From: Limnohabitans sp. MORI2
Lineage (GTDB): Bacteria > Pseudomonadota > Gammaproteobacteria > Burkholderiales > Burkholderiaceae_C
Assembly (NCBI RefSeq): GCF_027925025.1
Contig: NZ_AP027058.1
Span: 806,001-870,000 of the forward strand
Length of the DNA stretch: 64,000 nt
Direction of reading: 5' to 3'
In this document: in pieces, positions 9,165-17,893 of the stretch
Layout: the number at the start of each line of letters is the position of its first letter
How positions within the stretch are numbered: position 1 is the stretch's first letter
Program-made: the position numbers and the translations under genes
The notes under the pieces: model-generated
The model's input: only the letters and a program-made list of their open reading frames with translations
The model's database searches: none
What the model was told of the DNA's origin: nothing

Positions 9165-9851
9165 ATGAAAAGCAAGCGCACAGTTAAACCCACGCCCACG
9201 CTCAAAGTGGAGGGGGGCTCGCAAACCTTGGCTCGTGGCTTGAGGGCGCTTGAAATCATTGGCGTTACTGAACCTCCTATCAGCGTGGCTGCGTTGTCGC
9301 AGCAGTTGGACATTCACCGTTCGATGGGGTATCGCTTGGTGAAAACGCTGGAGCAAAGTGGTTTTGTCGCCCGCGATGCACAGGGCGGTCTCATCATGGG
9401 TACAAAGCTGGCTGTTCTTGCGCGAGGGGTTGCCAAAGATCTGTTGTCAATCGCAGAGCCTGAATTGGCAGCCATCGCAGAGCAGTTGGAGATGACCGCG
9501 TTCATCGTCACCTACGACGGTGAATTTGCTGTGACCTTGAGCAGTGCTGAACCCAAAAACTTGGAGACCACTTTGGGTAAAAAGCCGGGCAGTCGACACG
9601 CCATCGGGCAGGGGGCGCCGGGTAAGGTGATTCAGTCGATGTTGAAGCCCAAAAAGTTTCCGCCTCAAGCGTTTGAAGTGAGTGAAAACGAGGTGATTCA
9701 AGGCATTGCATCGATTGCAGTGCCGTTGCATCTGCGCAGTGGTCAGCCTGCCGCCATTGCGGTGCTTTATTTGCCGCACGATGTGAAGGTGGCTCAGGTG
9801 GCCAAGGTGCTCACCTCAGCCGCGAATCGCATTGCTGCTGCGATGGGCTAG
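9165..9851 (+). CDS. IclR-family transcriptional regulator
   Basis: This 228-residue regulator has an N-terminal winged helix-turn-helix (residues ~18-85: TLARGLRALEIIG...ISVAALSQQLDIHRSMGYRLVKTLEQSGFVA) and an IclR effector-binding domain from about residue 95 (LLSIAEPELAAIAEQLEMTAFIV). I chose ATG 9165, preceded by AACGAGG, over an in-frame ATG at 9120 that overlaps the palindromic operator. IclR proteins commonly control divergently transcribed aromatic catabolic genes, so it probably controls the FAD hydroxylase. The effector is unknown; the hydroxylase substrate is the obvious candidate. Confidence 0.9.
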   Translation: MKSKRTVKPTPTLKVEGGSQTLARGLRALEIIGVTEPPISVAALSQQLDIHRSMGYRLVKTLEQSGFVARDAQGGLIMGTKLAVLARGVAKDLLSIAEPELAAIAEQLEMTAFIVTYDGEFAVTLSSAEPKNLETTLGKKPGSRHAIGQGAPGKVIQSMLKPKKFPPQAFEVSENEVIQGIASIAVPLHLRSGQPAAIAVLYLPHDVKVAQVAKVLTSAANRIAAAMG

Positions 9852-9864
9852 CGGCAGCGGGTGA

Positions 9865-10308
9865 TCACGCGTCGCTCGGGCGGTCGAGGTTATGTAGCAG
9901 GGTGTCCAAGGTGTCGTACACCTGCTGCAATTGTTTGACGCCCACTTGTTTTTCGAGCTCGAGGTATTCACGTTCAATGATGGGAGCCATGCTTTTGCCT
10001 AGCTTTTTGGTGGCCGCTGTGACGGTCACTTTGACGCGACGCTGGTCATGCTCCATGCGTTCGCGCTGAATCCAACCCGCTTCTTCCATGCGCATGAGCA
10101 CGCCCGCAATGCTTGGGCTGGAAATGAGGCAACGTTCACAGAGTTGGCGAGGCTCCAAACCATCTTCATCCAGCAACACGCGCAAGATGCGCCACTGTTG
10201 CTCGGTCACGCCATGCTGGTTGAGCACTGGGCGAAAACGACTCATCAAGGCTTCCCTTGACTGCAACAGGAGGTGGGGCAAGTTCTTATGCCTAAGCGGG
10301 CTTTTCAT
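9865..10308 (-). CDS. hpaR: MarR-family repressor of homoprotocatechuate degradation
   Basis: This 147-residue MarR winged-helix protein closely follows HpaR, with SREALMSRFRPVLNQHGVTEQQWRILRVL near the N-terminus and the wing DQRRVKVTVTAATKK. I prefer the ATG at 10308; a TTG at 10335 would add nine residues. In E. coli, HpaR represses the hpa meta operon and is relieved by pathway aromatics. Here it is divergent from hpaG1, and a palindrome lies inside the hpaG1 promoter. That supports the same role, though nothing in the sequence identifies the inducer. Confidence 0.9.
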   Translation of the reverse strand: MKSPLRHKNLPHLLLQSREALMSRFRPVLNQHGVTEQQWRILRVLLDEDGLEPRQLCERCLISSPSIAGVLMRMEEAGWIQRERMEHDQRRVKVTVTAATKKLGKSMAPIIEREYLELEKQVGVKQLQQVYDTLDTLLHNLDRPSDA

Positions 10309-10389
10309 CGGTTTAATTCCGGATAGAGCGATCAACTGTACTGAATTTCAGGCTAGGGATAACACCCATGAAAGTTTGATTCAGGTGGA

Positions 10390-10432
10390 TTGACTTACTA
10401 ACAAGTGAGTGTTCTAATTACGAATATGTTAG
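10390..10432 (+). promoter_or_regulatory. Promoter of the hpa operon with embedded operator-like palindrome
   Basis: TTGACT (10390-10395) and TCTAAT (10413-10418) are separated by 17 bases, a good sigma-70 promoter. Its spacer contains ACTAAC-AA-GTGAGT (10397-10410), a palindrome with one mismatch, and CTAACA (10398-10403) is mirrored by TGTTAG (10427-10432) over the start site. This is the layout expected for HpaR repression. It also argues that translation begins at ATG 10447 rather than at the GTG at 10405 inside the promoter. Confidence 0.7.
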
Positions 10433-10446
10433 CGAAATTTTCAACC

Positions 10447-11112
10447 ATGTCGAATCATTTTCAAATGCCCAGCGGCGGCACGGTGTACGGCGCCTTGTTG
10501 AACCACCGCGAAGCGTTGGCGGCTTTGGGTGGCCAAGTCAACGCCGCGCCCTACAAGGCTGCGCCTCAGGCGCCCATTTTGTATATCAAACCACGCAACA
10601 CATGGGCGCACAGTGGCGACACGGTGGTGGTGCCATCAGATGCGACTGCGTTGCAAATGGGGGCTACCTTGGGTTTGGTCATTGGCAGCGTGGCCTGCAA
10701 GGTGAGCGAGGTCGAGGCTCTGAGTCATGTGGCGGGCTATGTGGTGATGAACGACATCAGCGTGCCGCACGACTCGTTTTATCGCCCCTCCATGCGCTTC
10801 AAGTGCCGCGATGGCTCTTGCCCCATGGGTGCTTTTGTCCCGCGCGAGGCTGTGGCCAATCCTGACGCATTGGCCATGACCGTGTCCATTGACGGCAAGG
10901 TAGTGCAGCAAACAGACACTGGTGGTCGTGTGCGCTCTGTGGCGCAATTGTTGGCCGATGTCACCGAGTTCATGACCTTGCATCCGGGCGACATTTTGAG
11001 CATTGGTGTGTCGGCCAACGCACCATTGGCCCATGCAGGGCAACGCGTGACCGTCAGCATTGCTGGCGTGGGGCAGATTGAAAACACCTTGGTGGCGGAG
11101 GCATTGGTATGA
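10447..11112 (+). CDS. hpaG1: Homoprotocatechuate pathway decarboxylase/isomerase, subunit 1
   Basis: This 221-residue FAH-superfamily protein corresponds to the N-terminal half of E. coli HpaG, the bifunctional 5-oxopent-3-ene-1,2,5-tricarboxylate decarboxylase / HHDD isomerase. Shared landmarks are LNHREALAAL, YIKPRNT, the SFYRPSMRFKCRDGSCPMG segment and FMTLHPGDIL. The metal-binding ExE pair of the FAH fold is absent (LQMGATLGLVIG); the same segment of E. coli HpaG also lacks it, so this is a family trait and not damage. It overlaps hpaG2 by 4 bases (ATGA), so the two halves that are fused in enterics are separate but coupled here. Confidence 0.92.
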   Translation: MSNHFQMPSGGTVYGALLNHREALAALGGQVNAAPYKAAPQAPILYIKPRNTWAHSGDTVVVPSDATALQMGATLGLVIGSVACKVSEVEALSHVAGYVVMNDISVPHDSFYRPSMRFKCRDGSCPMGAFVPREAVANPDALAMTVSIDGKVVQQTDTGGRVRSVAQLLADVTEFMTLHPGDILSIGVSANAPLAHAGQRVTVSIAGVGQIENTLVAEALV

Positions 11113-11876
11113 AGCGCGCAAAAGTCGCATACGGTGGCGCCGTTCACGACGCCTACGAGCACCCCGCAGGCGTGAAGCTGGCTGATGGCCGCGTGGTGGC
11201 TGAAGAAGCGGTGGTGTGGTTGCCGCCATTTGAGGTGGGCACCATCATTGCCTTGGGGCTCAACTATGCCGACCATGTGAAAGAACTTTCCAAAGAGTTG
11301 ACCATGACCGCCAAAGATGAACCCTTGGCGTTTCTCAAAGGCCGCAGCTCTTTGATTGGCCACCGCGCGCAAACGCGTCGCCCCGAGGGCGTGGCTTTCA
11401 TGCACTACGAGTGCGAGCTGGCCGTCGTCATTGGCAAAACGGCCAAGAACGTCAAACAGGCAGATGCGATGCAATACGTGGCGGGCTACACCGTGGCCAA
11501 TGACTACGCCATTCGCGACTACTTGGAAAACTACTACCGCCCCAACTTGCGTGTGAAAAACCGCGATGGTGGCACCGTGATCGGACCTTGGCTGGTCGAT
11601 GCCGCCGATGTGGCTGACCCGCACGCCTTGTCGCTGCGCACCTTGGTCAACGGGGTGGTCACGCAGCAAGGCAACACCGCAGATTTGATTTCGGATATTC
11701 CGACCTTGATTGAATACTTGAGCGGCTTCATGACGCTCAACCCTGGCGATGTGATCTTGACGGGCACACCAGATGGCGTGGTCAATGTGAATGTAGGTGA
11801 TGAAGTTGTCACCGAGATTGACGGCATTGGTCGCTTGGTCAACACCATCGTGGCCGATGCCACGTTTAGCCGCTAA
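11109..11876 (+). CDS. hpaG2: Homoprotocatechuate pathway isomerase/decarboxylase, subunit 2
   Basis: This 255-residue FAH-superfamily protein corresponds to the C-terminal half of E. coli HpaG. It has GLNYADH near residue 50, the metal-binding HYECELAVVIGK (ExE), the third ligand region NDYAIRDYLENYYRPNLRVK and the closing FMTLNPGDVILTGTPDG. It should isomerise 2-hydroxyhepta-2,4-diene-1,7-dioate to 2-oxohept-3-ene-1,7-dioate, and with HpaG1 decarboxylate OPET. The start overlaps the hpaG1 stop, and hpaE follows 26 bases later. Confidence 0.93.
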   Translation: MKRAKVAYGGAVHDAYEHPAGVKLADGRVVAEEAVVWLPPFEVGTIIALGLNYADHVKELSKELTMTAKDEPLAFLKGRSSLIGHRAQTRRPEGVAFMHYECELAVVIGKTAKNVKQADAMQYVAGYTVANDYAIRDYLENYYRPNLRVKNRDGGTVIGPWLVDAADVADPHALSLRTLVNGVVTQQGNTADLISDIPTLIEYLSGFMTLNPGDVILTGTPDGVVNVNVGDEVVTEIDGIGRLVNTIVADATFSR

Positions 11877-11902
11877 ATTTTTTGGATGCAGGAGAGCTTG
11901 AG

Positions 11903-13360
11903 ATGCGTATCGAACACTTGATCAACGGCAAAGCCGTCAGCGGCAATCAGTACTTTGAAACTGTCAACCCCGCTACTCAAGAGGTGTTGGCCGAAGTGGC
12001 CAGTGGCACCGCGAATGAAGTTAACGCCGCCGTGCAAGCTGCGAAAGATGCATTCCCTGCATGGGCAGGCCGCCCTGCGGTGGAGCGCGCCAAGATCATG
12101 CGCAACTTAGGCGACCTGATTGCCAAGCATGTGCCAGAGTTGGCGCAAACCGAAACCAAAGACACGGGCCAGTCCATCAGCCAAACGGGCAAGCAGTTGG
12201 TGCCGCGTGCGGCCGATAACTTTTACTACTTCGCCGAAATGTGTACGCGTGTGGATGGGCACACCTATCCCACACCCACACACCTGAACTACACCTTGTT
12301 CCACCCTGTGGGTGTGTGCGCTTTGATTTCGCCATGGAACGTGCCGTTCATGACGGCAACTTGGAAAGTTGCGCCGTGCTTGGCGTTTGGCAACACGGCT
12401 GTGTTGAAGATGAGTGAGTTGTCGCCCTTGACGGCCTCACGTTTGGGCGAGTTGGCATTGGAAGCAGGTGTGCCAGCCGGTGTGTTGAACCTGGTGCACG
12501 GCTACGGCAAAGATGCAGGCGAACCACTGTGCTCACACCGCGATGTGCGCGCCATCTCGTTCACAGGCTCCACGGTCACGGGCAACCGCATCGTGCAAGC
12601 GGCGGGCTTGAAAAAGTTCAGCATGGAATTGGGTGGCAAATCACCGTTTGTGATTTTTGAAGACGCAGATTTGGACCGCGCATTGGACGCTGCCATCTTC
12701 ATGATCTTCAGCAACAACGGCGAGCGCTGCACCGCTGGCAGCCGCATCTTGGTGCAAAAGAGCATTTATGCCGACTTCGCCGCCAAGTTTGCCGAGCGTG
12801 CCAAACGCATCGTGGTGGGCGACCCCTTGGACGACAAAACCATCATCGGCCCCATGATCAGCCAAGGTCATTTGGCCAAGGTGCGCAGCTACATCGAATT
12901 GGGTGCGAAAGAGGGCGCGTCTATTTTGTGCGGCGGTTTGGATGCGCCCGAATTGCCCGCCCATCTGCAAAAAGGCAACTTCGTTCGTCCCACCGTGTTT
13001 GCCGATGTGGACAACCGCATGCGCATCGCGCAAGAAGAAATCTTCGGTCCTGTGGCGTGTTTGATTCCGTTCACCGACGAGGCCGATGCCATCCGTCAAG
13101 CCAATGACATTGAATACGGTTTGTCCAGCTATGTGTGGACCGAGAACATTGGCAAAGCTCATCGTGTGGCCGCTGCCATTGAAGCAGGCATGTGTTTTGT
13201 GAACAGCCAAAACGTGCGCGACTTGCGTCAGCCCTTTGGTGGCACCAAAGCCAGTGGCACAGGACGCGAAGGCGGCACCTGGAGCTACGAAGTGTTTTGC
13301 GAACCCAAAAACGTGGCGGTGTCGATGGGCAGCCACCACATTCCACATTGGGGAGTCTGA
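11903..13360 (+). CDS. hpaE: 5-carboxymethyl-2-hydroxymuconate semialdehyde dehydrogenase
   Basis: This 485-residue NAD-dependent aldehyde dehydrogenase oxidises the ring-cleavage product CHMS to the dicarboxylate. The catalytic glutamate is in MELGGKSPF and the nucleophilic cysteine in NNGERCTAGSRI; the C-terminal FGGTKASGTGREGG is typical. I chose ATG 11903, with AGGAG 8 bases upstream (11890-11894), over an in-frame TTG at 11882. It sits between hpaG2 and hpaD as in other hpa clusters, and its length matches the family (~488). Confidence 0.94.
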   Translation: MRIEHLINGKAVSGNQYFETVNPATQEVLAEVASGTANEVNAAVQAAKDAFPAWAGRPAVERAKIMRNLGDLIAKHVPELAQTETKDTGQSISQTGKQLVPRAADNFYYFAEMCTRVDGHTYPTPTHLNYTLFHPVGVCALISPWNVPFMTATWKVAPCLAFGNTAVLKMSELSPLTASRLGELALEAGVPAGVLNLVHGYGKDAGEPLCSHRDVRAISFTGSTVTGNRIVQAAGLKKFSMELGGKSPFVIFEDADLDRALDAAIFMIFSNNGERCTAGSRILVQKSIYADFAAKFAERAKRIVVGDPLDDKTIIGPMISQGHLAKVRSYIELGAKEGASILCGGLDAPELPAHLQKGNFVRPTVFADVDNRMRIAQEEIFGPVACLIPFTDEADAIRQANDIEYGLSSYVWTENIGKAHRVAAAIEAGMCFVNSQNVRDLRQPFGGTKASGTGREGGTWSYEVFCEPKNVAVSMGSHHIPHWGV

Positions 13361-13362
13361 CC

Positions 13363-14289
13363 ATGGGCCAACTCGCATTAGCCGCCAAAATTACCCACGT
13401 GCCCAGCATGTACCTGAGCGAAATTCCAGGTCCGCGCTTTGGCACACGCCAAAGTGCCATCGATGGCCACAAAGAAATCAGCCGTCGCTGTCGCGCCATG
13501 GGCGTGGACACCTTGGTGGTGTTTGACACGCACTGGTTGGTCAATGCGAATTACCACATCAACTGCGCGCCGCACTTCAAAGGCAACTACACCAGCAACG
13601 AGCTGCCGCACTTCATCAACCACATGAGTTTCGAGTCGCCAGGCAACCCAGAGCTCGGCCACTTGCTGGCCAAGGTCGCTAACGAACATGGCGTAGAAAC
13701 GCTGGCGCACGACAACACCACGCTCGACCCCGAGTACGGCACCTTGGTGCCGCTGCGTTATATGAACGACGACCAACACTTCAAAGTGGTGTCGGTGTCG
13801 GCGTTATGCATGGTGCATTACCTGAACGACAGTGCGCGTTTGGGCTGGGCCTTCCGTGAAGCGGTGGAGAAACACTACAACGGCAAGGTGGCGTTTTTAG
13901 CCAGTGGTTCACTCAGCCATCGCTTTGCGCAAAATGGTTTGGCGCCAGAGTTCGCGCACAAAATTTGGAGCCCGTTCCTTGAACAGCTCGACAAGCAAGT
14001 GCTGCAGATGTGGGACAACCGCGAGTGGAAAGCCTTTTGCGAGATGCTGCCCGAGTACGCCAGCAAAGGACATGGCGAAGGCTTCATGCACGACACCGCC
14101 ATGTTGATGGGCGCACTCGGTTGGACAGGGTATGACGGCGGTGTGGATGTGGTCACGCCTTACTTCGGCGCAAGTGGCACAGGCCAGCTCAACGCAATTT
14201 TTGATGTCACGCCCCAAGACGGCAGCCACGTGCCCAAAGCCGTGGCCAGTAGCGCGGATGGCTACACCGCCATCAGTTCACGTTTGTGA
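13363..14289 (+). CDS. hpaD: 3,4-dihydroxyphenylacetate 2,3-dioxygenase (extradiol, class III)
   Basis: This 308-residue LigB-superfamily extradiol dioxygenase cleaves homoprotocatechuate to CHMS using Fe(II). The N-terminus LALAAKITHVPSMYLSE and the segments VFDTHWLVNANYHINC, LASGSLSHRF and GEGFMHDTAMLMGALGW align with enterobacterial HpcB/HpaD and carry its metal and catalytic histidines. The C-terminus is about 20 residues longer than the enteric protein. I chose ATG 13363, just after GGGGAG, and ignored an upstream frame that runs into hpaE. Confidence 0.94.
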   Translation: MGQLALAAKITHVPSMYLSEIPGPRFGTRQSAIDGHKEISRRCRAMGVDTLVVFDTHWLVNANYHINCAPHFKGNYTSNELPHFINHMSFESPGNPELGHLLAKVANEHGVETLAHDNTTLDPEYGTLVPLRYMNDDQHFKVVSVSALCMVHYLNDSARLGWAFREAVEKHYNGKVAFLASGSLSHRFAQNGLAPEFAHKIWSPFLEQLDKQVLQMWDNREWKAFCEMLPEYASKGHGEGFMHDTAMLMGALGWTGYDGGVDVVTPYFGASGTGQLNAIFDVTPQDGSHVPKAVASSADGYTAISSRL

Positions 14290-14305
14290 GGTTTGAGAGA
14301 ACGAC

Positions 14306-14761
14306 ATGCCCCATCTTGTGATTCTTTACACCGGCCAGCTCGATGCTGAAGTAAACATGACCGCCTTGTGTCGCCAAATGGCCGACGCTATGTTGACCGT
14401 CAAAGACGAAGCGGACAAACAAGTGTTCCCCACCGGCGGCACGCGTGTGTTGGCTTATCCAGCGCCGCACTACGCGGTGGCCGATGGCGGCGCAGCAGGT
14501 CAAGCCGCTGCGCAGTTTGACGCCAATCCACACGGCGGCTCGGGTGACTATGCCTTTGTGTACCTCAACCTACGCATGGGCAAAGGTCGCACCGAAGCCA
14601 CGCAACAGCGTGCAGGGCAAACCTTGCTTGAAGTTGCGAAAACATTTTTTGCGCCCGTCATGGCCAAGCGCCACATTGGCATCACTTTGCAAATTGATGT
14701 CGGCCCCGAAGTGTTTGATGCCAAGCACAGCAATATCCATCCCTTGTTTCAGAAAAACTGA
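14306..14761 (+). CDS. hpaF: 5-carboxymethyl-2-hydroxymuconate delta-isomerase
   Basis: This 151-residue tautomerase/MIF-superfamily protein begins MPHLVILYTG; the post-methionine Pro1 is the catalytic base of the family. The C-terminal half (DYAFVYLNLRMGKGRTEATQQRAGQTLLEV) matches HpaF/HpcD. It is about 25 residues longer than the enteric protein because of an extra Gly/Ala-rich stretch near residues 60-78. It should isomerise CHM before decarboxylation by HpaG. It lies 16 bases after hpaD and 3 bases before hpaH. Confidence 0.9.
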   Translation: MPHLVILYTGQLDAEVNMTALCRQMADAMLTVKDEADKQVFPTGGTRVLAYPAPHYAVADGGAAGQAAAQFDANPHGGSGDYAFVYLNLRMGKGRTEATQQRAGQTLLEVAKTFFAPVMAKRHIGITLQIDVGPEVFDAKHSNIHPLFQKN

Positions 14762-14764
14762 GTC

Positions 14765-15586
14765 ATGTCTGTATTCACCGAAGAGCAAATCCAAGCGTTG
14801 GCGCAAGAGCTGCACCAGTCCGAAAAATCACGCGTGCAAATTGAGCACTTCTCCAAGCGCTTTCCAGGTATGACCATCGAGGACGGCTATCGCATCAACC
14901 GTGCGTGGATGCAGCTGCAATACGCAGAAGGTCATCAAGTGATTGGTCACAAAATTGGGTTGACCAGCCGAGCCATGCAGCAAGCCAGCCAGATTGACGA
15001 ACCCGACTACGGCACCTTGCTTGACTACATGCGTTACGAGTGCACCCCAGGTCAGGTGTTGGACATTCCCGTGCATAACTTCATCGCGCCACGCGTGGAA
15101 GTTGAGTTGGCGTTCATCTTGAAGAAAGATTTGCGCGGCCCCAACGTCACTGTCGAACAAGTGTTGGACGCCACCGAGTACGTGACACCTGCGATTGAAA
15201 TCATCGACTCACGCATTGAGCAGTTTGACCGTCACACCAAAGTGATGCGCAAAGTGTTTGACACCATCAGCGACAACGCCGCCAACGCAGGCATCGTGCT
15301 CGGTGCCAAGCGCGTGGACCCACACACCACCAATTTGCCGTGGTGCGGCGCGATTTTGCGTTTGAACAGCGTGGTCGAAGAAACCGGCTTGGCCGCTGGC
15401 GTGCAAGGCCATCCAGCGGTGGGCATTGCGTGGTTGGCCAATAAGCTCGCCCCGTGGGACGAGTATTTGAAAGCCGGCGAAATCGTGTTGGCTGGATCTT
15501 TCACCAAGCCTGTGCCAGCCAAAGCCGGCGATGTGTTTGATGCCGATTACGGCGATTTGGGCCAACTGCAATTCCGTTTTGTGTAA
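14765..15586 (+). CDS. hpaH: 2-oxo-hept-4-ene-1,7-dioate hydratase
   Basis: This 273-residue protein belongs to the MhpD/HpcG hydratase family and adds water to the C7 oxo-enoate before aldol cleavage. Family markers include [21 protein letters not shown] and the metal-binding [12 protein letters not shown] (acidic pair). Later markers are [13 protein letters not shown] and the C-terminal [23 protein letters not shown]. Length matches E. coli HpaH. It starts 3 bases after the hpaF stop without a strong Shine-Dalgarno, so coupling to hpaF is likely. Confidence 0.94.
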   Translation: MSVFTEEQIQALAQELHQSEKSRVQIEHFSKRFPGMTIEDGYRINRAWMQLQYAEGHQVIGHKIGLTSRAMQQASQIDEPDYGTLLDYMRYECTPGQVLDIPVHNFIAPRVEVELAFILKKDLRGPNVTVEQVLDATEYVTPAIEIIDSRIEQFDRHTKVMRKVFDTISDNAANAGIVLGAKRVDPHTTNLPWCGAILRLNSVVEETGLAAGVQGHPAVGIAWLANKLAPWDEYLKAGEIVLAGSFTKPVPAKAGDVFDADYGDLGQLQFRFV

Positions 15587-15597
15587 GGCGACGCACC

Positions 15598-16404
15598 ATG
15601 CAAATCACTCAAAATAAATTCCGCGATGCACTCAAAGCAGGGCAGAGTCAAATCGGTTTGTGGGTTGGCTTGGCTGATGCCAATGTGGCCGAAGCTCTGG
15701 CCGGCTGCGGCTTTGACTGGTTGCTGCTCGACGGCGAACACGCACCGAACGATGTGCGTACCGTGCTCGATCAACTGCGTGCCGTGGCGCCGTACCCTGT
15801 GCATCCCATCGTGCGCCCTGTGCAAGGCGATGTGGCCCTCGTCAAGCAGTATTTGGATGTGGGTGCACAAACCTTGCTCGTGCCCATGATTGACACGCCC
15901 GAGCAAGCGGCATTGATGGTCAAAGCCATGCGTTATCCACCCCACGGTATTCGCGGTGTGGGCGCGGCGTTGGCGCGTGCCTCGCGGTGGAACCAAGTGA
16001 CGGATTATTTGAAACAAGCCGATGACCAAATGTGTTTGCTGGTGCAAGCCGAAACCACGTTGGCCGTGCAAAACCTCAAGGCCATTGCCTCGGTCGAAGG
16101 CGTGGATGGTGTGTTTTTTGGTCCTGCCGACTTGTCTGCCTCGATGGGCTATCGCGGTCAACCCGCGCACCCTGAGGTGGTGAAAACTATTTTGGAAGGG
16201 ATTGCCACCGTGCGAGCCGCAGGCAAGGCTGCTGGCATTTTGATGGCCGATCAAAAGATGGCGCAGATGTACCTCGAAGCCGGTGCGCAGTTTGTGGCGG
16301 TGGGTGTGGACACCACGCTGCTGGTGCGTACTGCCACCGAGCTGGCAGCAGCCTTTAAAGGCCCACGCACTGCCGTGGCCGATGCGTCGCCCAAAGTTTA
16401 TTGA
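15598..16404 (+). CDS. hpaI: 4-hydroxy-2-oxoheptane-1,7-dioate aldolase
   Basis: This 268-residue class II (metal-dependent) pyruvate aldolase has the HpcH/HpaI TIM-barrel pattern: [37 protein letters not shown] (catalytic His, base region), [22 protein letters not shown] and [17 protein letters not shown] (metal-binding Glu/Asp area). It cleaves the hydrated C7 acid to pyruvate and succinate semialdehyde. The next gene is a succinate-semialdehyde dehydrogenase, completing the path to the TCA cycle. Confidence 0.94.
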   Translation: MQITQNKFRDALKAGQSQIGLWVGLADANVAEALAGCGFDWLLLDGEHAPNDVRTVLDQLRAVAPYPVHPIVRPVQGDVALVKQYLDVGAQTLLVPMIDTPEQAALMVKAMRYPPHGIRGVGAALARASRWNQVTDYLKQADDQMCLLVQAETTLAVQNLKAIASVEGVDGVFFGPADLSASMGYRGQPAHPEVVKTILEGIATVRAAGKAAGILMADQKMAQMYLEAGAQFVAVGVDTTLLVRTATELAAAFKGPRTAVADASPKVY

Positions 16405-16415
16405 AGCCACCTTTC

Positions 16416-17885
16416 ATGCAAACGCTCCAACTCAAAGACGCTCAACTGCTCAAGTCTCAGTGCTACATCAACGGCGCGTGGGTCGATGCAGGCGATGCCA
16501 GCACGCTTGCTGTGCTCAATCCCGCCAATGGCGCGCACATCGCGTCCGTGCCGAATGCAGGCAAAGAACTGACACAACAAGCGATTGATGGCGCGGCCCA
16601 AGCGCAAGTGGAATGGAAAGCCCGCACTGCCGAAGACCGTGCGCGCATCTTGCACCGTTGGTATGAGTTGATGCTCGTGCACCAAGACGACTTGGCGCTC
16701 ATCATGACCCACGAGCAAGGCAAGCCGTTGGCTGAAGCCAAGGGAGAGATTGCCTATGCCGCGTCGTACATCGAGTGGTTTGCCGAAGAAGCACGTCGCG
16801 TCTATGGCGAGATGGTGCCGTCGCCTTGGCAAGACAAACGCATTTTGGTCACACGCGAGCCTGTGGGTGTGTGTGCGGCCATCACGCCGTGGAACTTTCC
16901 CTCGGCCATGATCACGCGCAAGGTCGCCCCTGCGTTGGCGGCAGGTTGCACCATCATTGTCAAACCGGCAGAGCAAACGCCGCTCTCGGCTTTGGCCATG
17001 GCCGAGTTGGGGCAACGTGCGGGCATTCCTGCTGGCGTATTCAGCGTCATCACGGGTGACGCGCGTGCCATTGGTGGTGTGCTCACCGCCAGCCCTGTGG
17101 TGCGCAAACTCACCTTCACAGGCTCGACCGAAGTGGGGCGCCTGCTGGCCACGCAATGTGCGCCCACGCTCAAAAAGATGTCGTTGGAGCTGGGCGGCAA
17201 CGCGCCGTTCATCGTGTTTGACGATGCCGATTTGGACGAAGCAGTGCAAGGCGCACTCGCTTCGAAATACCGAAACACGGGACAAACCTGTGTGTGCGCC
17301 AATCGACTGTTGGTGCAAGCCGGTGTGTACGACGCTTTTGCCACCAAGCTAGCCGCCGCTGTGCAAGCCTTGAAAGTGAGCCATGGTTTAGAAGAGGGCG
17401 CCGCACAAGGCCCGTTGATTGATGAGGACGCCTTGGCCAAAGTGGAAGACTTGGTAGGTGACGCCGTCAAGCACGGCGCACGCGTGCTGAGTGGTGGCAA
17501 GCGCCACGCTTTGGGCGGCACGTTTTACGAGCCCACCATCTTGGGTGATGTGACGACGCAGATGCGCATTGCCCGCGAAGAAGTGTTTGGCCCTGTGGCG
17601 CCGCTGTTTAAGTTCAACACCGAAGCCGAGGCGATTGCTTTGGCCAACAACACCGAATTTGGTTTGGCCGCTTACTTCTATGCCAAAGACATGGCCCGCG
17701 TGTGGCGCGTGGCCGAGGCGATTCAGGCCGGTATGGTGGGGGTGAACACCGGCATCATCTCCACGGCTGTGGCTCCTTTTGGTGGCGTCAAACAGTCGGG
17801 CATGGGACGCGAAGGCTCGCACCAAGGCATTGAGGACTACATGGACACCAAGTACATCTGCTTGGGTGGTATCGGCACACATTGA
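16416..17885 (+). CDS. gabD: Succinate-semialdehyde dehydrogenase
   Basis: This 489-residue aldehyde dehydrogenase fits the GabD branch, with ITPWNFPSAMITRKVAPALAAG, the catalytic Glu in LELGGNAPF, Cys in NTGQTCVCANRLLVQ and the C-terminal GGVKQSGMGREGS. I chose ATG 16416 over an in-frame TTG at 16401 that overlaps hpaI. Its place directly after hpaI, whose reaction releases succinate semialdehyde, supports that substrate. NAD versus NADP preference cannot be read from the sequence with certainty. Confidence 0.9.
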   Translation: MQTLQLKDAQLLKSQCYINGAWVDAGDASTLAVLNPANGAHIASVPNAGKELTQQAIDGAAQAQVEWKARTAEDRARILHRWYELMLVHQDDLALIMTHEQGKPLAEAKGEIAYAASYIEWFAEEARRVYGEMVPSPWQDKRILVTREPVGVCAAITPWNFPSAMITRKVAPALAAGCTIIVKPAEQTPLSALAMAELGQRAGIPAGVFSVITGDARAIGGVLTASPVVRKLTFTGSTEVGRLLATQCAPTLKKMSLELGGNAPFIVFDDADLDEAVQGALASKYRNTGQTCVCANRLLVQAGVYDAFATKLAAAVQALKVSHGLEEGAAQGPLIDEDALAKVEDLVGDAVKHGARVLSGGKRHALGGTFYEPTILGDVTTQMRIAREEVFGPVAPLFKFNTEAEAIALANNTEFGLAAYFYAKDMARVWRVAEAIQAGMVGVNTGIISTAVAPFGGVKQSGMGREGSHQGIEDYMDTKYICLGGIGTH

Positions 17886-17893
17886 GACAAAAC

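Noticed and set aside
10447-11112. HpaG1 lacking the metal ExE motif as a decayed gene
   Set aside because: The N-terminal half of E. coli HpaG lacks the same residues, so this is normal for the family.
15547-16410. 287-codon minus-strand frame opposite hpaI
   Set aside because: It is a shadow of hpaI caused by codon bias; HpaI motifs are complete on the plus strand.
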